From Myrica gale (taxonomy: Eukaryota > Streptophyta > Magnoliopsida > Fagales > Myricaceae), in the NCBI GenBank assembly GCA_963930655.1, contig OZ005621.1, forward strand, positions 14,805,001-14,869,000: 64,000 nt of DNA, written 5' to 3'. Positions 34,201-45,389 of the stretch are shown here, piece by piece. The number at the start of each line of letters is the position of its first letter. Position 1 is the stretch's first letter. Both the position numbers and the translations under genes were made by a program. The notes below the pieces were generated by a model. The model did no database searches. It saw only the letters and a program-made list of their open reading frames with translations, and was not told the DNA's origin.

Positions 34201-34480
34201 GAGATGACTTGGCGGCGCCGGCCGTGGCAGCGGCAGCAGTGAACGATGGGCAGCCGGACGTTCGGGAGAGGGAGAGAGAACCAGCGTTTTTAAAAAAATT
34301 TAAAGAAGCAGGCCTGGGCCAGTGGCCTCGCCCCCGCTGGCCCATCCCGCCCCCACTGGCCCTGAAGCAGGCCTGGGCCAGTGGGGGCAGGCCTGCTTCT
34401 AAAAAAAAAAAAAAAAAAAAAAACTTCAAAGAATTTTTGGGGCGAGTGGGGGCACCCGCCCCCCCTTGCCTCCGCCTCTG
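31260..34480. mobile_element. Tip100-like hAT element carrying a GIL1/IRKI-type gene fragment
   Basis: This 3.2-kb segment is absent from the otherwise collinear second copy, where 53473 runs straight across. The left end reads CAGTGGCGGAGCCAGG and the right end, reversed, CAGAGGCGGAGGCAAGG, followed in each case by a G-run plus CG. These match the CAGGGGCGGAG-type ends known from Tip100 hAT elements. C-runs at both borders hide the exact target duplication. No transposase was recognised. The load is a minus-strand DUF641 gene fragment (32949-34110) joined to a GC-rich leader-like piece (34118-34300). 31261-32948 has no recognised gene. Confidence 0.65.
32949..34110 (-). pseudogene. Captured GIL1/IRKI-family (DUF641) gene fragment
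   Basis: The minus strand encodes most of a DUF641 protein of the GIL1/IRKI type, plant regulators tied to light-dependent gravitropism or receptor-kinase interaction. The first part (34110-33770) gives SSFEASYFQLQAAHIPFVEE, RALVSHLQRLSEFKRFYKDC and a coiled coil ending LKRKLAEI. The main part (33761-32949) gives CEVLFFVRVFDCVFHDACRA, HRFTKILIELMRKA, YAFLSYVCLLMF, FCETKYQELIHPTMESSIFS, SVFYESFVRMASSVWALHKL and VGFTVVPGFKIGRTVLQSQ. A TAG replaces the expected Gln codon between AEI and KSNLELSKRL (about 33774), and the natural C terminus is replaced by unrelated residues (ELVCKSIHLASAEHV). The 270-residue frame after the stop remains open, so capture looks recent. Confidence 0.88.
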
Positions 34481-35045
34481 CCCCCCCATGGGGGTTTACC
34501 AGACGGGAGAGAAAGACACCCGCTCCCACTAAAACCCAATGGGGCAGGGACCCACATCCTGCAACCCAGGCATGGTTGCCCCTGGGTTTCCAAATCCTTC
34601 TGTCCAAATTGCTAGTTTTTGTTTTTATTTTTAAAATTTGTTAAAAATTATGATTTTAACTTTTTTACACGTGATATGGACAGGACCTGCGCAGAGTTAT
34701 AGGAGTGAATTTTGAAAGGGTTTAGGTACGTATTTGTCAATTCTAAACACTGACTAGCATATCACTTTTAATGATCTCGAATGTATACGATTTACTTTGA
34801 TGAAAGGTTAGGATTCTAGATATACGATCATTGAAGGTTGATAAGGGGGCTCAGATAGGTAGGTAGGTGACACAATTGCTAAGATCCCTAATTAGGAAGA
34901 TTCCCTATTATAACCTATAAAATATGAAGCATTTTTTTATAAAATTAAAGTTGAAAAAAAGCCTAAAAAGAATATAAATTAACAAAAGGTTGTAGAACAT
35001 TTTAAAAATTGAATTTGAATAAAAAAATCATAGCTATATAGCACT
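34481..35045. other. Spacer homologous to 53482-54052
   Basis: No gene recognised. It includes a CCTGCAACCCAGGCATGG block like the one found after the proline-rich genes, which marks it as an older paralogous segment. Confidence 0.55.
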
Positions 35046-36558
35046 TGTTGGAATCCCGGGAGAGCGCAGCAGAAAGGATTATTGAATCAGAGTAGCCCAA
35101 GTGTTCTGCCTCCTTCAGATCCACCACAACAGCTTTGAGAGAGAATTTAGAGAGAAACTCTCACGTTGAAATCAAATTTCGTTGAAAATTAATTATCTCT
35201 TTCTCAAATGATTTCTGAGCTATTTATAATGGCTGGCTCAGAACTCGACTGTACTATAGCGTGAGATCTTTAGGGATATCAAATCTCGGTCGTAGGATCA
35301 TCATGAAAAACTCTTTTTCATTAACCCCTTATATTCTGAAATATGAATTTATGAGCTTTTACAAATTGTGATCATGTCCATTAATATATCACAATTGACC
35401 CTTGAGATTAGGGCTGTCCAAGTTCCGGCCTCCGGTTTCTCCGGTCCGGTCTGGATTGGTTTGGGCCATGCCATTTTGGGCCGGTTTTGGGGTTGAACCG
35501 TGCTATTTTGGGCCAATTTCCGGTTTGGGCCGGTTTGGAGAGGTATACTCCGGTCTAAGTCCAGTTTTCCACATGGATAACCCGGGACCAGACCGGAGTA
35601 TACCGGTCCGGTTCCGGTCTGGGTTACATCCCTACCTGAGATAATGAGATTGTTTTTGTGAAATCTCTTTTGCTAACAATTATATGATTATTTATCCTTC
35701 CACCATACTATATTTCACATGAGCTAATAGGACCAGAATAATATCACCGATTAAGTCCCTTGCTCATATAATTCTTAATTCTCAGTCTGCACCTAGTTGG
35801 ACTTCCAAAACTTTCCAAAATCATTTTTCGCAAATTTTTACTTATTATATAATATAAGTAAAACTTGTGAAAACAATTTTCAAAAAATCTCTGCGCAACG
35901 TTTTTATATGAGTCCAACAATATGCAGATATAATGAATATACTACCTCATCAAGAGACTGGTGGATTCCATATTGAGCAATTATACAAATTCACTTACTA
36001 TGCACAAGGCCAAACATTATCTGGAATATTTGATCTGCGAAGATCATCACCAAATGATTCAGTCAAAGCACAAGTACACAATAAGCAAACCTGCATAACT
36101 CTTTAAGTCTAAGGACAACGTAAGCTAATTGTGCTGAATATCGTTCTCTAAATCAATGATCGTTTCTAGAAGGTATTCATATTTGATCCGGTTCAGTGCA
36201 TGTACTCTTACATTGCACTCACTCGTCTGCTTAAGGTCACCACCTCAATGATGAAGTTCATCCTTCTATCTTATAGAGGCACAATGAGTGTAGACCTATT
36301 TGTACATTATCATGTACCTCAGTCTAGAACAAAGTGAGTCAACAAGGATCTGAAAAGTCATACTCTCCGCCTCCGATTCATTAATCATTGGCCTGACTTG
36401 TCTACAATGTTGCTGAACAATATGACATCTAATATCATTATAAATATGACATCTTATGTCATTGCATGTACCCAAAATGATATACAAGTTGTTAAACAAT
36501 AACAATAATTATCACATAATTATGCAAAATAATTAGTTTTGAGGCCATACATCTAACA
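35046..36558. mobile_element. TGTTGG...CTAACA element, class uncertain, flanked by ATAGCACT
   Basis: A segment beginning TGTTGGAATCCCGGGAGAGC and ending GGCCATACATCTAACA interrupts sequence that is continuous upstream of genes B and E (AGCACTATCAATAATA at about 41655). An 8-bp repeat abuts both ends, exact in the second copy (54045-54052 and 55643-55650) and with one change in this one. TG/CA ends suggest an LTR-type fossil, but 8 bp is unusual for that class. No coding region seen. The second copy is 54053-55642. Confidence 0.55.
35409..35634. mobile_element. Short hAT element nested in the TGTTGG element
   Basis: The left end begins TAGGGCTGTCCAAGTTCCGG. CCTGAGAT follows the right end, and CTTGAGAT (one change) precedes the left end. 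The body is made of CCGGTCCGG-type repeats. The longer, better-preserved counterpart is 54418-54723, so this copy has an internal and right-end loss. Confidence 0.75.
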
Positions 36559-37198
36559 ATAGTACTGTGAATAATAACATTGTGATTAACCCTATTAGTT
36601 TTTAACCACAACTCGCTTTATTTTATGGGAAAATTAAAGAACTCTTTTTTTTTGCCAAACAAAGTAGCTTCTCAAAATATTTCTTTGTCTCAATAATTAT
36701 TAAATTGTTCAGCAATTTTATATATGAAAATAATTAATTGGTTAAGCTTGAATATAAAAATTTAATTAGTAATTTTGTATCTAAAAATTAAAAGACAATT
36801 TTTTTTAAACTAAAAACCCTCAATTACTCGCCTGAAGCTTCAGAAAATGTTGAGCCGCCCCTGCCGACAATCGGCCAAGGTCGTGGCAACACAAGCGTGT
36901 CAGGAGCTCAAGTTAGATAACTGATCGACAGGTGGTAGCTAAGATAAACCAATGGAGGAGTTCACTTCTTTAGAATCCGCCAATCACATGAGTCAACAGC
37001 AAAACGTGGATAAGAGTTTAGGAGGTGAACTAACTAGAAGAAAGCGTACGGAACAAAGTCTTGCAGATTTTTCCAACCACACATGGTTCCTTCATTCTTT
37101 CTACAGAGATCCAAACTGAAAGACTCCGCCGGCGCCTTTGCTATTGTTAAAAATTTGTTCTAAACCTGGGGAGAGCTCTTGATCTGCATTATTTGAGG

Positions 37199-37267
37199 AT
37201 GGCCGCTTGCAAAGGTTTCATCTTAGCATTCTTCTTGGCTTTGTCGTGCATCCATATGAGCATATTA
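37199..37267 (+). pseudogene. Proline-rich family pseudogene 1, cut by a LINE
   Basis: The ATG at 37199 opens the family signal peptide (MAACKGFILAFFLALSCIHMS). After 23 codons the frame runs into the tail of the LINE at 37268. The core promoter is also gone: the interval from ACACATGG to TCCTTCATTC that holds the TATA box in intact members is deleted. The remainder of the gene is missing in this copy because of a later deletion that also removed the LINE's 5' end. Confidence 0.85.
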
Positions 37268-40200
37268 TTATTATTATTATTTTTTATTTAGACAGAACAC
37301 AATCTAAGGAGGGTCGCTGCCCTCATAAACCCAAGGAAGTGCACTACAAGAACCATGAAACTCAGGAAAGCATCCCTCACGTAAGGAGGAAGCAACCCAC
37401 TGACTAAGGGAGTGTGCATCACGATTCACACACCGTGGAACAAACAAACACTTGAAACCCGGAGAAGCAGCTAGCTGAACTTTAATATTAGAGACAATGG
37501 ACTCAATTAACCAGGGGCAATCCGGAGAATCTCGAGCTACAACATCCATCACAATGAGAGAGTCACCCTAAAAAAGAACCTGCCTCCAGGAGCGATTAGA
37601 AGCCACTTGGATACCCAGCCATAGTGCCTCTGCTTCACCCACAGTAGGATCAACAGAACAAAGCTTCTTCGTTTCAACATGTAAAATGGTACCCCTGTGG
37701 TCGCGACAAATACAAGCGGCCATAGAAAAGGAAGCTCGCACAACCACATCAACATTAATTTTAATTTCCCCGGGTGAAGGTGGTGTCCAAGCCAGGGAGT
37801 GGGACTCGGAGTTAAATGCCCAGGCATCCACATGTTGTAAACAAAGTTGTCGAAGTCGTTGGGCCAAAAACCAAGGGTCCATACAGGAAGTACCATGAAC
37901 CACTTTGTTACGCTCACACCAGACTAGATCAAGGGCAAGAACCCCAAATAGCTGAAAATGATGGTGCTCTGCTTGCGGGATGCCAATAATGTTGGGTTTC
38001 AGGATGACAGAAATCCATTTGGTCATTGGAAAACCTTGGAATCGATTAAAAGATATGTACCAAGGGGCTGATTGCCATAAAACTCTACTATAAGAGCAAT
38101 CCAAAATAAGTGAGTCGTAGATTCATCTAGAACTCCATATAGAGGGCAAAGACAATTAGTGGGAACACCGGAAGAAATAACGGCTGCAACTCGAGTCTTG
38201 GTGGGAAGAATGTTCTAGGCGATTTTCCACAATAATAAACGCAGCCGGGCATGAACTTTAAGCTTCCAAAGCTCTTTCCATTGCTGCGTAGTAAGAGGAC
38301 TCGCATCTTCATTAAATGGAGAGACAAGGTGATTATACATGGATTTGGTCGAGTAACGGCCTGATTTATCCAAAACCCAAATCCAACGATCAGAAGAGCC
38401 AGTCAGATGAAGAGGAAGGCGCATAATATGTTGCACAGTATCCTCATCAAAGTGTTGGTGGAGCAACTGTCGATCCCATTGGAGTGTTGAAGGTGAGATA
38501 AGAGAGCTTACATACTCCTGAGACCATTCTGGATTAATATACTCCCGCGGTCGGGGAGAAAAGGCAGGTAGCCCAAGAACCCACGGGTCCTGCCAGATTC
38601 GAGTAGTAGCACCATTATGAATTTGACGACATGCACCGGCACGTAAATGTGGAAATAGCCGAAGAATTCCATGCCAAACCCAAGTAGCATGCCAAGGACG
38701 ATGGGAGTCCCAAATCTGACCATGTCGTAAATATTTAGCAGTACAAATAGAAACCCACATAGAATGAGTCTTAATAATAAGCATCCACCCAAGTCGCCCC
38801 GGCAGAGCAATATTCATTCTCTCAAGGGAACGAATCCCAAGCCCTCCCAATGCCTTAGGAAGGTACATAGATTGTCATGATTTGAGAGTTAAATGGTGCT
38901 GTCTATGAGGGTCAAAACCCCACCAGAAGTCTTTCAAATTTTTATTAATAGAAGCACACCAACTCGTAGGGAGCATCAAAGAACTCATTAAGTATGATGG
39001 CATGGTGGTAGCCATTGCAGAAACCAAGGTAGTTTGTCCCGCCTGTGATAATAATTTGGCCTTCCACCCAGAGATACGGTTTAGAATACGGTCACGTAGA
39101 TCATCCAAGACACGTGTTTTCGCCAGTGAAAAAATAAGCGGGAGACCGAGATGTCGCATCTTGGCATGCATACAGGGCAGCTAGAGAGACTTTGCAAGCC
39201 GAATAGCAAGCCGAGCAGTCACATTTGTACTAAAATACACAGCTGATATATGACGATTGAGGAGCTGACCAGACCAGCCAATATACGTTTCTAAACATAA
39301 ATTCAGATGGTCAGCATCCTGAGAGCATGCCCGTGAGAAAAACAACACATCACCAGCAAAAAATAAATGAGTAATAGATGGGGCCGTAGAATTTATTTTA
39401 ATACCCTTAATCTGATTTTGACCTTCCGCCCTCAAAATTAGTCGTGATAAAACCTCGGCAACTAGGAGAAATAAGAAGGGGGGAGTGGGTCCCCCTGCCT
39501 TAATCCCGTAGATCCTGCAAATTGGCCAAACGGACTACCCTGAATCAGAATAGAGAAATGGGGTGTAGAAATACATTTCTCGATTCAAGATATCCATTGT
39601 TGGGCAAAACCAAAGTTTCGGAGAATGGCAAGAAGGAATGACCATTCGACACGGTCATATGCCTTCGCCATATCTCCTTTGATCGCCATCCATCCCGTGG
39701 GGCCGGATTTGTGTTTCATGCTGTGAAAAAGCTCAATTGCTACAAAGTAATTATCTTGAATATGACTTCCAGGTACAAATGCGAGTTGGAATGGAGAGAT
39801 TAGATTGCAAAGCAGAGATTTTAATCGATCAGCAAGCAATTTAGCAATAATTTTATACAACACATTACACAAGCTGATGGGGCAAAAATCAGCTGGAGTC
39901 ATCGGCTGATCAATTTTGGGGATTAAAAGCAAGTGTGTTTGAATAATTTCAGAAGGCAGGGCACCAGAGATAAAAACAATCTTGAATCATGGCAACAACA
40001 TCATCCCCAATAATACCCCAACAAGAAGTAAAAAATATAGAAGTCATACCATCGGGTCCCGGGGCCTTGTGAGGATTCATCTTGTTGATGATAGTAAAGA
40101 TTTCAGAGGAAGACGAAACTGCACACAATGCGTCATTCTGTTCCAGAGAGATACAGGGTTGTATTAACCCTTCAAGGTCCTGCGGGAATGTTGGGGAAGA

Positions 40201-41517
40201 GGTCGTGTAAAGATCTTGAAAATAGGCCAATAAAGAGTGACCAAATTGTTGTCGCCCAGATACCTAGTGACCACCATCAAGTTTGAGTTGGACAATCTTG
40301 GTCCGGCACCACCGAGTGATAGTAGAAGCATGGAAGTACCGAGTATTTAAATCTGACGTAGTGAACCATTGTACTCAGGATTTTTGTAGCCATAGAATTT
40401 CCTCATTCCTTAATTGCTCATCTAAGGCCAGACGTAAGGTATGTAATATCGCCAAGTTATCAGCAGATGGGTACATCTATTGGCGGTGCAGAATCTCATG
40501 TTGAATGATCTGTATTTGTGTCTGAATATGCCCAAACCACTGTCGGTTCCATTGTTGAAGAGCCCTCTTGGTTGCAAGAAGTTTCTGAAAGACTTTAGAA
40601 CCATGTCACCCTTGACAGGGTCATTGCCATGCCTTCTCAACCACGCCATAAAATGAGTGGTCACGTAACCAAAAAGGTTCAAACTTGAAAGGCCTCGGGA
40701 GATGGGTTTCAGATTCCTAGAGATGGAGTTATATTGGTTTATGGTCAGATTGCGAAATAGGGCTATGAGTTATATTAGCATTAGGTTCAAACTTGAAGTA
40801 AGTCAGATCTTGCTTCATTTTCCAGGGCTTCAACATTAATGTCATCGTCATGGTAGGAGTCCAGTGGCGGTAAAGCCACATGTTTCCCTTTGTCCCTGAC
40901 TAAAGACAAATGCAATTTGGACTGAAAAGGCCTAACAGGATCACAACCAGTGGAAGCCACCTGGGTCTTATTGGAATCCATCAGCAGGGAGACCTGTTGA
41001 GCGGTGACTCCCTGGCGAGGCAACGAACTAACCTTCATACTAGGGCCGAAATCAGCTTTATACGGATGGGGCATCTTAGCATCACAAGCATTAACCAGAT
41101 GATCAATACATCCACAATTGTATTATAAACCTGACAAATGTTCATATTTAAAAGCTACATAACATAACGTCCGGTTCTGGCCGAAAATAGAAGCCTGGGG
41201 AAAATGGACGCCGAACGTCGAGGTCCACTCTAACCCGCATGAAATCATGATAATCACTATCCGAATCAATAGAAGTATCAACCTACACAACCTAACCAAT
41301 TTTCCTGCCTATCAGACTAGCATTATGCGAGGAGAGTCTCGCCAGTGGAAATCCATGGATTTGTACCCAATATGTAGCATGAGAGAAATAGAGATCATTA
41401 ATAATGCCTGAGGAAGGCCATTCACGAAGGACAAGAAGAAATCCTCGAATATTCCAAGGGGCAAACTGCATGATACGAACTTTATGAGATGGATCCGAAA
41501 AGGAAAATGAGTATTTA
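37268..41517 (-). mobile_element. L1-type plant LINE, copy 1, internally deleted
   Basis: The LINE lies on the minus strand with a (TAA)n-type tail at 37268. Reading from the tail, the minus strand shows an RNase H-like domain (EIKINVDVVV...GEAEALWLGI, 37304-38104), a zf-RVT region (38215-38868) and reverse transcriptase (39181-39932 with PADFCPISLCNVLYKIIAKL and MAIKGDMAKAYDRVEW). The part near 40787-41128 belongs to the C-terminal half of ORF1. The catalytic FADD box reads FFAGDVLFF. A TAG stands where the RNase H family has Glu in VLF(E)GDSLI. The endonuclease region is deleted at about 40785. The 5' end is cut at about 41517, where it joins the upstream region of gene B. Confidence 0.9.
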
Positions 41518-42419
41518 AAAGGGAGAAAAAGCCTAAATTATAGCCTAGAAAATAGTTTTATAAAATTAAAAAGAATATAAATTAACAAAAGCCTTCAAAG
41601 AATATTTTAAAAATTAGTTTACAAAATTGAAATTGAATAAAAAATCAGAGCTCTAAACTAGCACTATCAATAATAAAAAGTGTAATTAACCCTATTAATT
41701 TTTACTCTCTTTTACAAAATAGCACCACTTCCGCAAATTATTCTTCTAAAACTTAGTACCACAACTATGACTTTACTTTTGCTAATTAACTCATATTTTC
41801 AAAAAAGGAAATTCTCATAAAGTCATTCTTTTAACACATGACCAATTAATTCGTGGATTGTTCTTTTTGCTAAAATACAGTAAAATAATTACATAACTCA
41901 TTTTTTGCTAAACAAAGTACCTTTTGAAAATATTTTTCTGTCTCAAGATAGATTAAATTGCTTAGTAATTTTATTTATGAAAATAATTTATTAACTAAAC
42001 TTGAATAGTAATTTCGCATCTAAAAACTATTAAACAAATTTATGATTGAATTTTGAATTTTTGAATTTTTTAAACTAAAAAACCTCAATTTTCATGACTC
42101 GGCTAAGGCCTCAGAGAATGTTGAGCTGCCCTTAGACATGTAGGCGAAGGTCGTGGCAACACAATTGCGTCAGGAGCTCAAGTTAACTAACGATCGACAG
42201 GTGGTAGCTAAGATAAAGCAATAATGGAGTTCGCTGCTTTAGAATCCGCCAATCACGGGAGTCAAGTACAGCATAACATGGATAAGAGTATAGGAGGTGA
42301 ACGAACTGGAACAAAACGTACGGAACAAAAATTCTTGCGGATTTTCCCAACCACACATGGTATTGATTACGTACCCCACTAACTGTGTACTGTCGGCCCT
42401 TAGCATCCCCTATGCCCCC
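41518..42419. other. Upstream region of gene B
   Basis: AT-rich, homologous to 61277-62179 and, without the TGTTGG element, to 34920-37080. No gene recognised. 42100-42360 is well conserved among the paralogues (for example CGATCGACAGGTGGTAGCTA), which could be regulatory or simply recent duplication. Confidence 0.55.
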
Positions 42420-42426
42420 TATAAAT
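42420..42426 (+). promoter_or_regulatory. TATA box of proline-rich gene B
   Basis: TATAAAT in CCCTATAAATCCACCAT, 110 bp before the ATG. Confidence 0.7.
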
Positions 42427-42529
42427 CCACCATATATCAGTCCATTATTTCTACGGAGATCCAAACTGAAAGACTCCGCCGGCGCCTTTGCTAAACTTGG
42501 TGAGAGCGCTTGATCTGCATTATTTGAGG

Positions 42530-42910
42530 ATGGCCACTTGCAAGGGCTTCATCTTAGCATTCGTCTTCGCTTTGTCGTGCATCGATGTGAGCATGGCAGC
42601 TCGTAATCCTCTGCAATTGACTGCACCCGCTGCACCGGCCTTGCCAGCAATTCCGGCCATGCCTAAACCAGTATTGCAGACACCTTTGCCTTCTGTGCCA
42701 CAGCCCTCATTGCCAACACTGCCCATTGGTCTGCCAACTCTGCCTATTCCGACACTGCCTCCACTTCCAAGCATTCCCACGACGCCGACAATCCCAAAGG
42801 TCACCTTGCCCCCAATTCCTGCCGTTCCCTCCATCCCCACAGTCCCTGGCACAATTCCTACTATCCCATTCCTTTCCCCACCCCCTACGGCCATCACCAG
42901 TAGCCCTTAA
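42530..42910 (+). CDS. Secreted proline-rich protein B
   Basis: The gene encodes 126 residues. The signal peptide is MATCKGFILAFVFALSCIDVSMA, three residues shorter than in gene A. The mature chain starts ARNPLQ and consists of LPxxP-type units (for example LPTLPIGLPTLPIPTLPPLP, then IPTTPTIPKVTLPPIPAVPS), ending FLSPPPTAITSSP. Compared with A it has more Ile-Pro units and a 1-residue-shorter tail. It is the direct counterpart of gene E at 62290 (6 base changes). The ATG at 42530 precedes the signal peptide; the in-frame codons upstream contain no ATG. Location in the cell wall is inferred from composition. Confidence 0.85.
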   Translation: MATCKGFILAFVFALSCIDVSMAARNPLQLTAPAAPALPAIPAMPKPVLQTPLPSVPQPSLPTLPIGLPTLPIPTLPPLPSIPTTPTIPKVTLPPIPAVPSIPTVPGTIPTIPFLSPPPTAITSSP

Positions 42911-44252
42911 TCAGTGAATGATTTCAGTTATATATGCTGCCTAGCTAGGAAGTACCAGTACTAGTACTCTTGCATGGCATATATGGCGGCAGCCCTTATC
43001 GGAAGCTTATTCAAATAATGTCCCGATTGACTCTGTTGTATGCTTTTCATTTTATGTTCCTATTGATATGCATATGGAGAGGGATTATGTAGTTATTCTG
43101 CACTCGTACGTGCTTGTGTGTTGTTCCCTAGCTGATACTATCTATTATCTTCTTTCTTACCTTTTGATTTCTCATTTTCTTCTTTAAAAAAGTGATAAAA
43201 AAAACACCACAGCAAAATATCAGTGTGTACGCCAACTATGAAAATATAAAATTTAAAAACCATTGCCTGAATTTTTTATGAGATTTTTAAAAAACTGATT
43301 GAACATTTATAATTAACAAATATGCATCTAGACCCCTTTAAAAATCACCCCTTTTTTCTAGTCTCCATTAGTATGACCATCCACGGATGCCACGTACGCA
43401 CAAAAAAATAAATAAAGATATATCAATAAAAAAGTAAAAAGATAAAAAGATAACGAGAAAAAGATTACAACTAGTTTTATTTTAAAATGAAAAGGCCAAG
43501 GGATCGGGGGAGGATCCTCCACAAGGCTGCTCGATTGTGGGCAGAGGGGGAGGTCCTTCCTCCCCTATCCAACAGCTAGCTTCCCCGGCCCGCATGGGAG
43601 TTTGTAGGATAGGGAAGGGAGAGACACCCCCTCTGCCAGGGACCTGCATCATGCAACCCAAGCATGGATTGCCACATCCGTCCGTCCAAATTGTTGCTTT
43701 AAATTGTTGCTTTTTTTAAAAAATTATGTTTTTAACTTTTTTTACATTGTGGCATATCTAAGTTGGCTGTGAATAATGCGTCCAAGTGTTGCTTAGCATC
43801 CTACTTAAAATTATAAAGTTTTATCGAATTTGTTGAAAAGTAAAGTTTCCTGAAATTGTTATTGAATTTGTTAATAACGTAAAAGAAATTAATTAATTTT
43901 TTTTTTTGTGAATTTTGGTTTTTAGTCATTACTTTTTGCACCGATTTCATTTTCAGTCCCGCAGTTTAAACAATGAAAAATTTAGTCCCTAAATTTATCA
44001 AATTCTCAATAAATATTCCTTTTGTTACTATGCCGTTAGATATTAATGGAATTTCCTTACACGTCAGCATCAAACTCAAGCTCATATGCATTCGTCATAT
44101 CAGCGCAACCATTTGGCCTTTACCTTAAACGACAATGATATTCATCCCACTTAATGAAACGGTGCATTCCACTATCAACAATTTTCCTCTTCAACTTAAG
44201 TGAGTCAGTCAGCCAGGGAGCTACTGAGGCATGGGGCCTTCGCCGCAACGTG
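42911..44252. other. 3' region of gene B and spacer
   Basis: Homologous to 62671-63972. No gene recognised. 43900-44180 has a GATTTCATTTTCAGTCCCGC...TTTAGTCCCTAAATTT segment typical of degraded non-coding transposon ends. Confidence 0.5.
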
Positions 44253-45051
44253 CTGTAACACCCGAGATTTCTGTTTTAAAATTATTTGAATTTGTTACTT
44301 GATATTTGAAATGTCTTCTTTGATATTTGAAATTTGAGTTTAATTCATTTAAAATAGTTGAATTTTTAACTCTGACCTAGTCAAACATTTTTAAAATTTG
44401 AAAGATTTATGATTATTTAAAATTTAAAGGTTTTACAGTTCAAAAGGGAGTCTATTACTAGTGTGAGTATATATATATATATAGATTTACACATTGGTTT
44501 TAATTTTTATACATGTCGATTTTACATCAACAAGAGGAAAAAGAAGGGTTTTCTTGCTTTCAACAATTTAGACGAAATTTCTTGAAGCAACTTCAGGTAT
44601 TTCAAATTTCTTAATATTATATTTGTATTCTTTTTATGAAAGATCAAACCATAGGGTGTCTAGATCTATCCCTAATTATGTCAAGATTTTCGAAATAGTT
44701 TTAATGGGTTTCCTTGAGTAATTGAAATTTGGGTTCAAGATTTGTTCAAGAAAATTCAGGTTTTTAATTTGGGTAGTAGATCAAATTGTTTTCGTATAGC
44801 CAACCCTAGATGTCTAAAAATTATAATTTTCGGATATTGCGTACTAGACATCCGAAGAAGGAATGAGTTAAAGTTTTGTAATTTTTGGAGATGTATTGGT
44901 ATGGTTTCGAAAATCCAGAATTTAGGCTTAGATAAATCGAAATTGCTGAGAAAGATCTTTGATATAGATTCAAGTTTTGAACCGAATGACATATCTAGGT
45001 TTCAAATTTTGGCATGAAATTTTATAAGTATCTTTATAACACATATAAATC
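44253..45051. mobile_element. LTR-like fossil starting TGTAACACCCGAGATTTC
   Basis: TGTAACACCC is a common start of plant Ty3-type LTRs. The segment runs about 0.8 kb with TTTGAAATTTGA-like words and no coding region, then stops at a CACTA end. Its start recurs at 63973 at the very edge of the window. Confidence 0.4.
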
Positions 45052-45150
45052 ACTACAAAAAAATGTCTATATCGGCGGTCTTTTTAGCGGTAGTCGCTAA
45101 AAATGCCGCTAAAATTGGTACCTTTAGCGGCTGTCACAGACTTGAGATCC
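45052..45150. mobile_element. CACTA end remnant
   Basis: CACTACAAAAAAATGTCTAT followed by CGGCGGT/AGCGG repeats matches the terminal and subterminal pattern of the 5211-10090 element. Only one end is present. The rest is lost and unrelated sequence follows to 45389. Confidence 0.7.
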
Positions 45151-45389
45151 AATTACTTGTGCTTACTCTAAATAGCTAATCTAATGGCAATCCTCATTCT
45201 GGATAATGGAATTTCTTGCTTTACAGTTGGCGCTCACGTATAAGCTTCCCCTTTGCAGATATTGTGCTGTATTGCAGTGTCTCATCCTGTTTTCATTTGA
45301 TGCCATTCACCTCTTGTTGTTTATTCTGTGTAGATAGGGTTTCATTCTTTGACAAATGAGTCAGTTTTTTCTTCCCAATAATGATTGGT

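Larger units (their letters stand above)
23107..44282. repeat. Copy 1 of a ~22-kb tandem segmental duplication
   Basis: Long collinear similarity links 23107-28370 with 45390-50597, 29878-41517 with 52126-60698, and 41518-44282 with 61277-64000. The offset is about 22.2 kb in the first two blocks, shrinking as copy-specific indels accumulate. Coding segments differ by about 2% (8 of 393 bases between 27902 and 50142; 6 of 381 between 42530 and 62290). Copy 1 alone has the Tip100-like element at 31260-34480. Confidence 0.9.

Noticed and set aside
36840-36866. GAGCCGCCCCTG as a possible second Tip100-type end pairing with 31260
   Set aside because: The same sequence occurs in copy 2 and near 42125 without the left end, so it predates the 31260-34480 insertion.
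42520-42897. Gly/Val-rich antisense frame of gene B (also 62364-62657)
   Set aside because: Antisense of a proline-rich repeat is open by codon composition; no promoter or family support.
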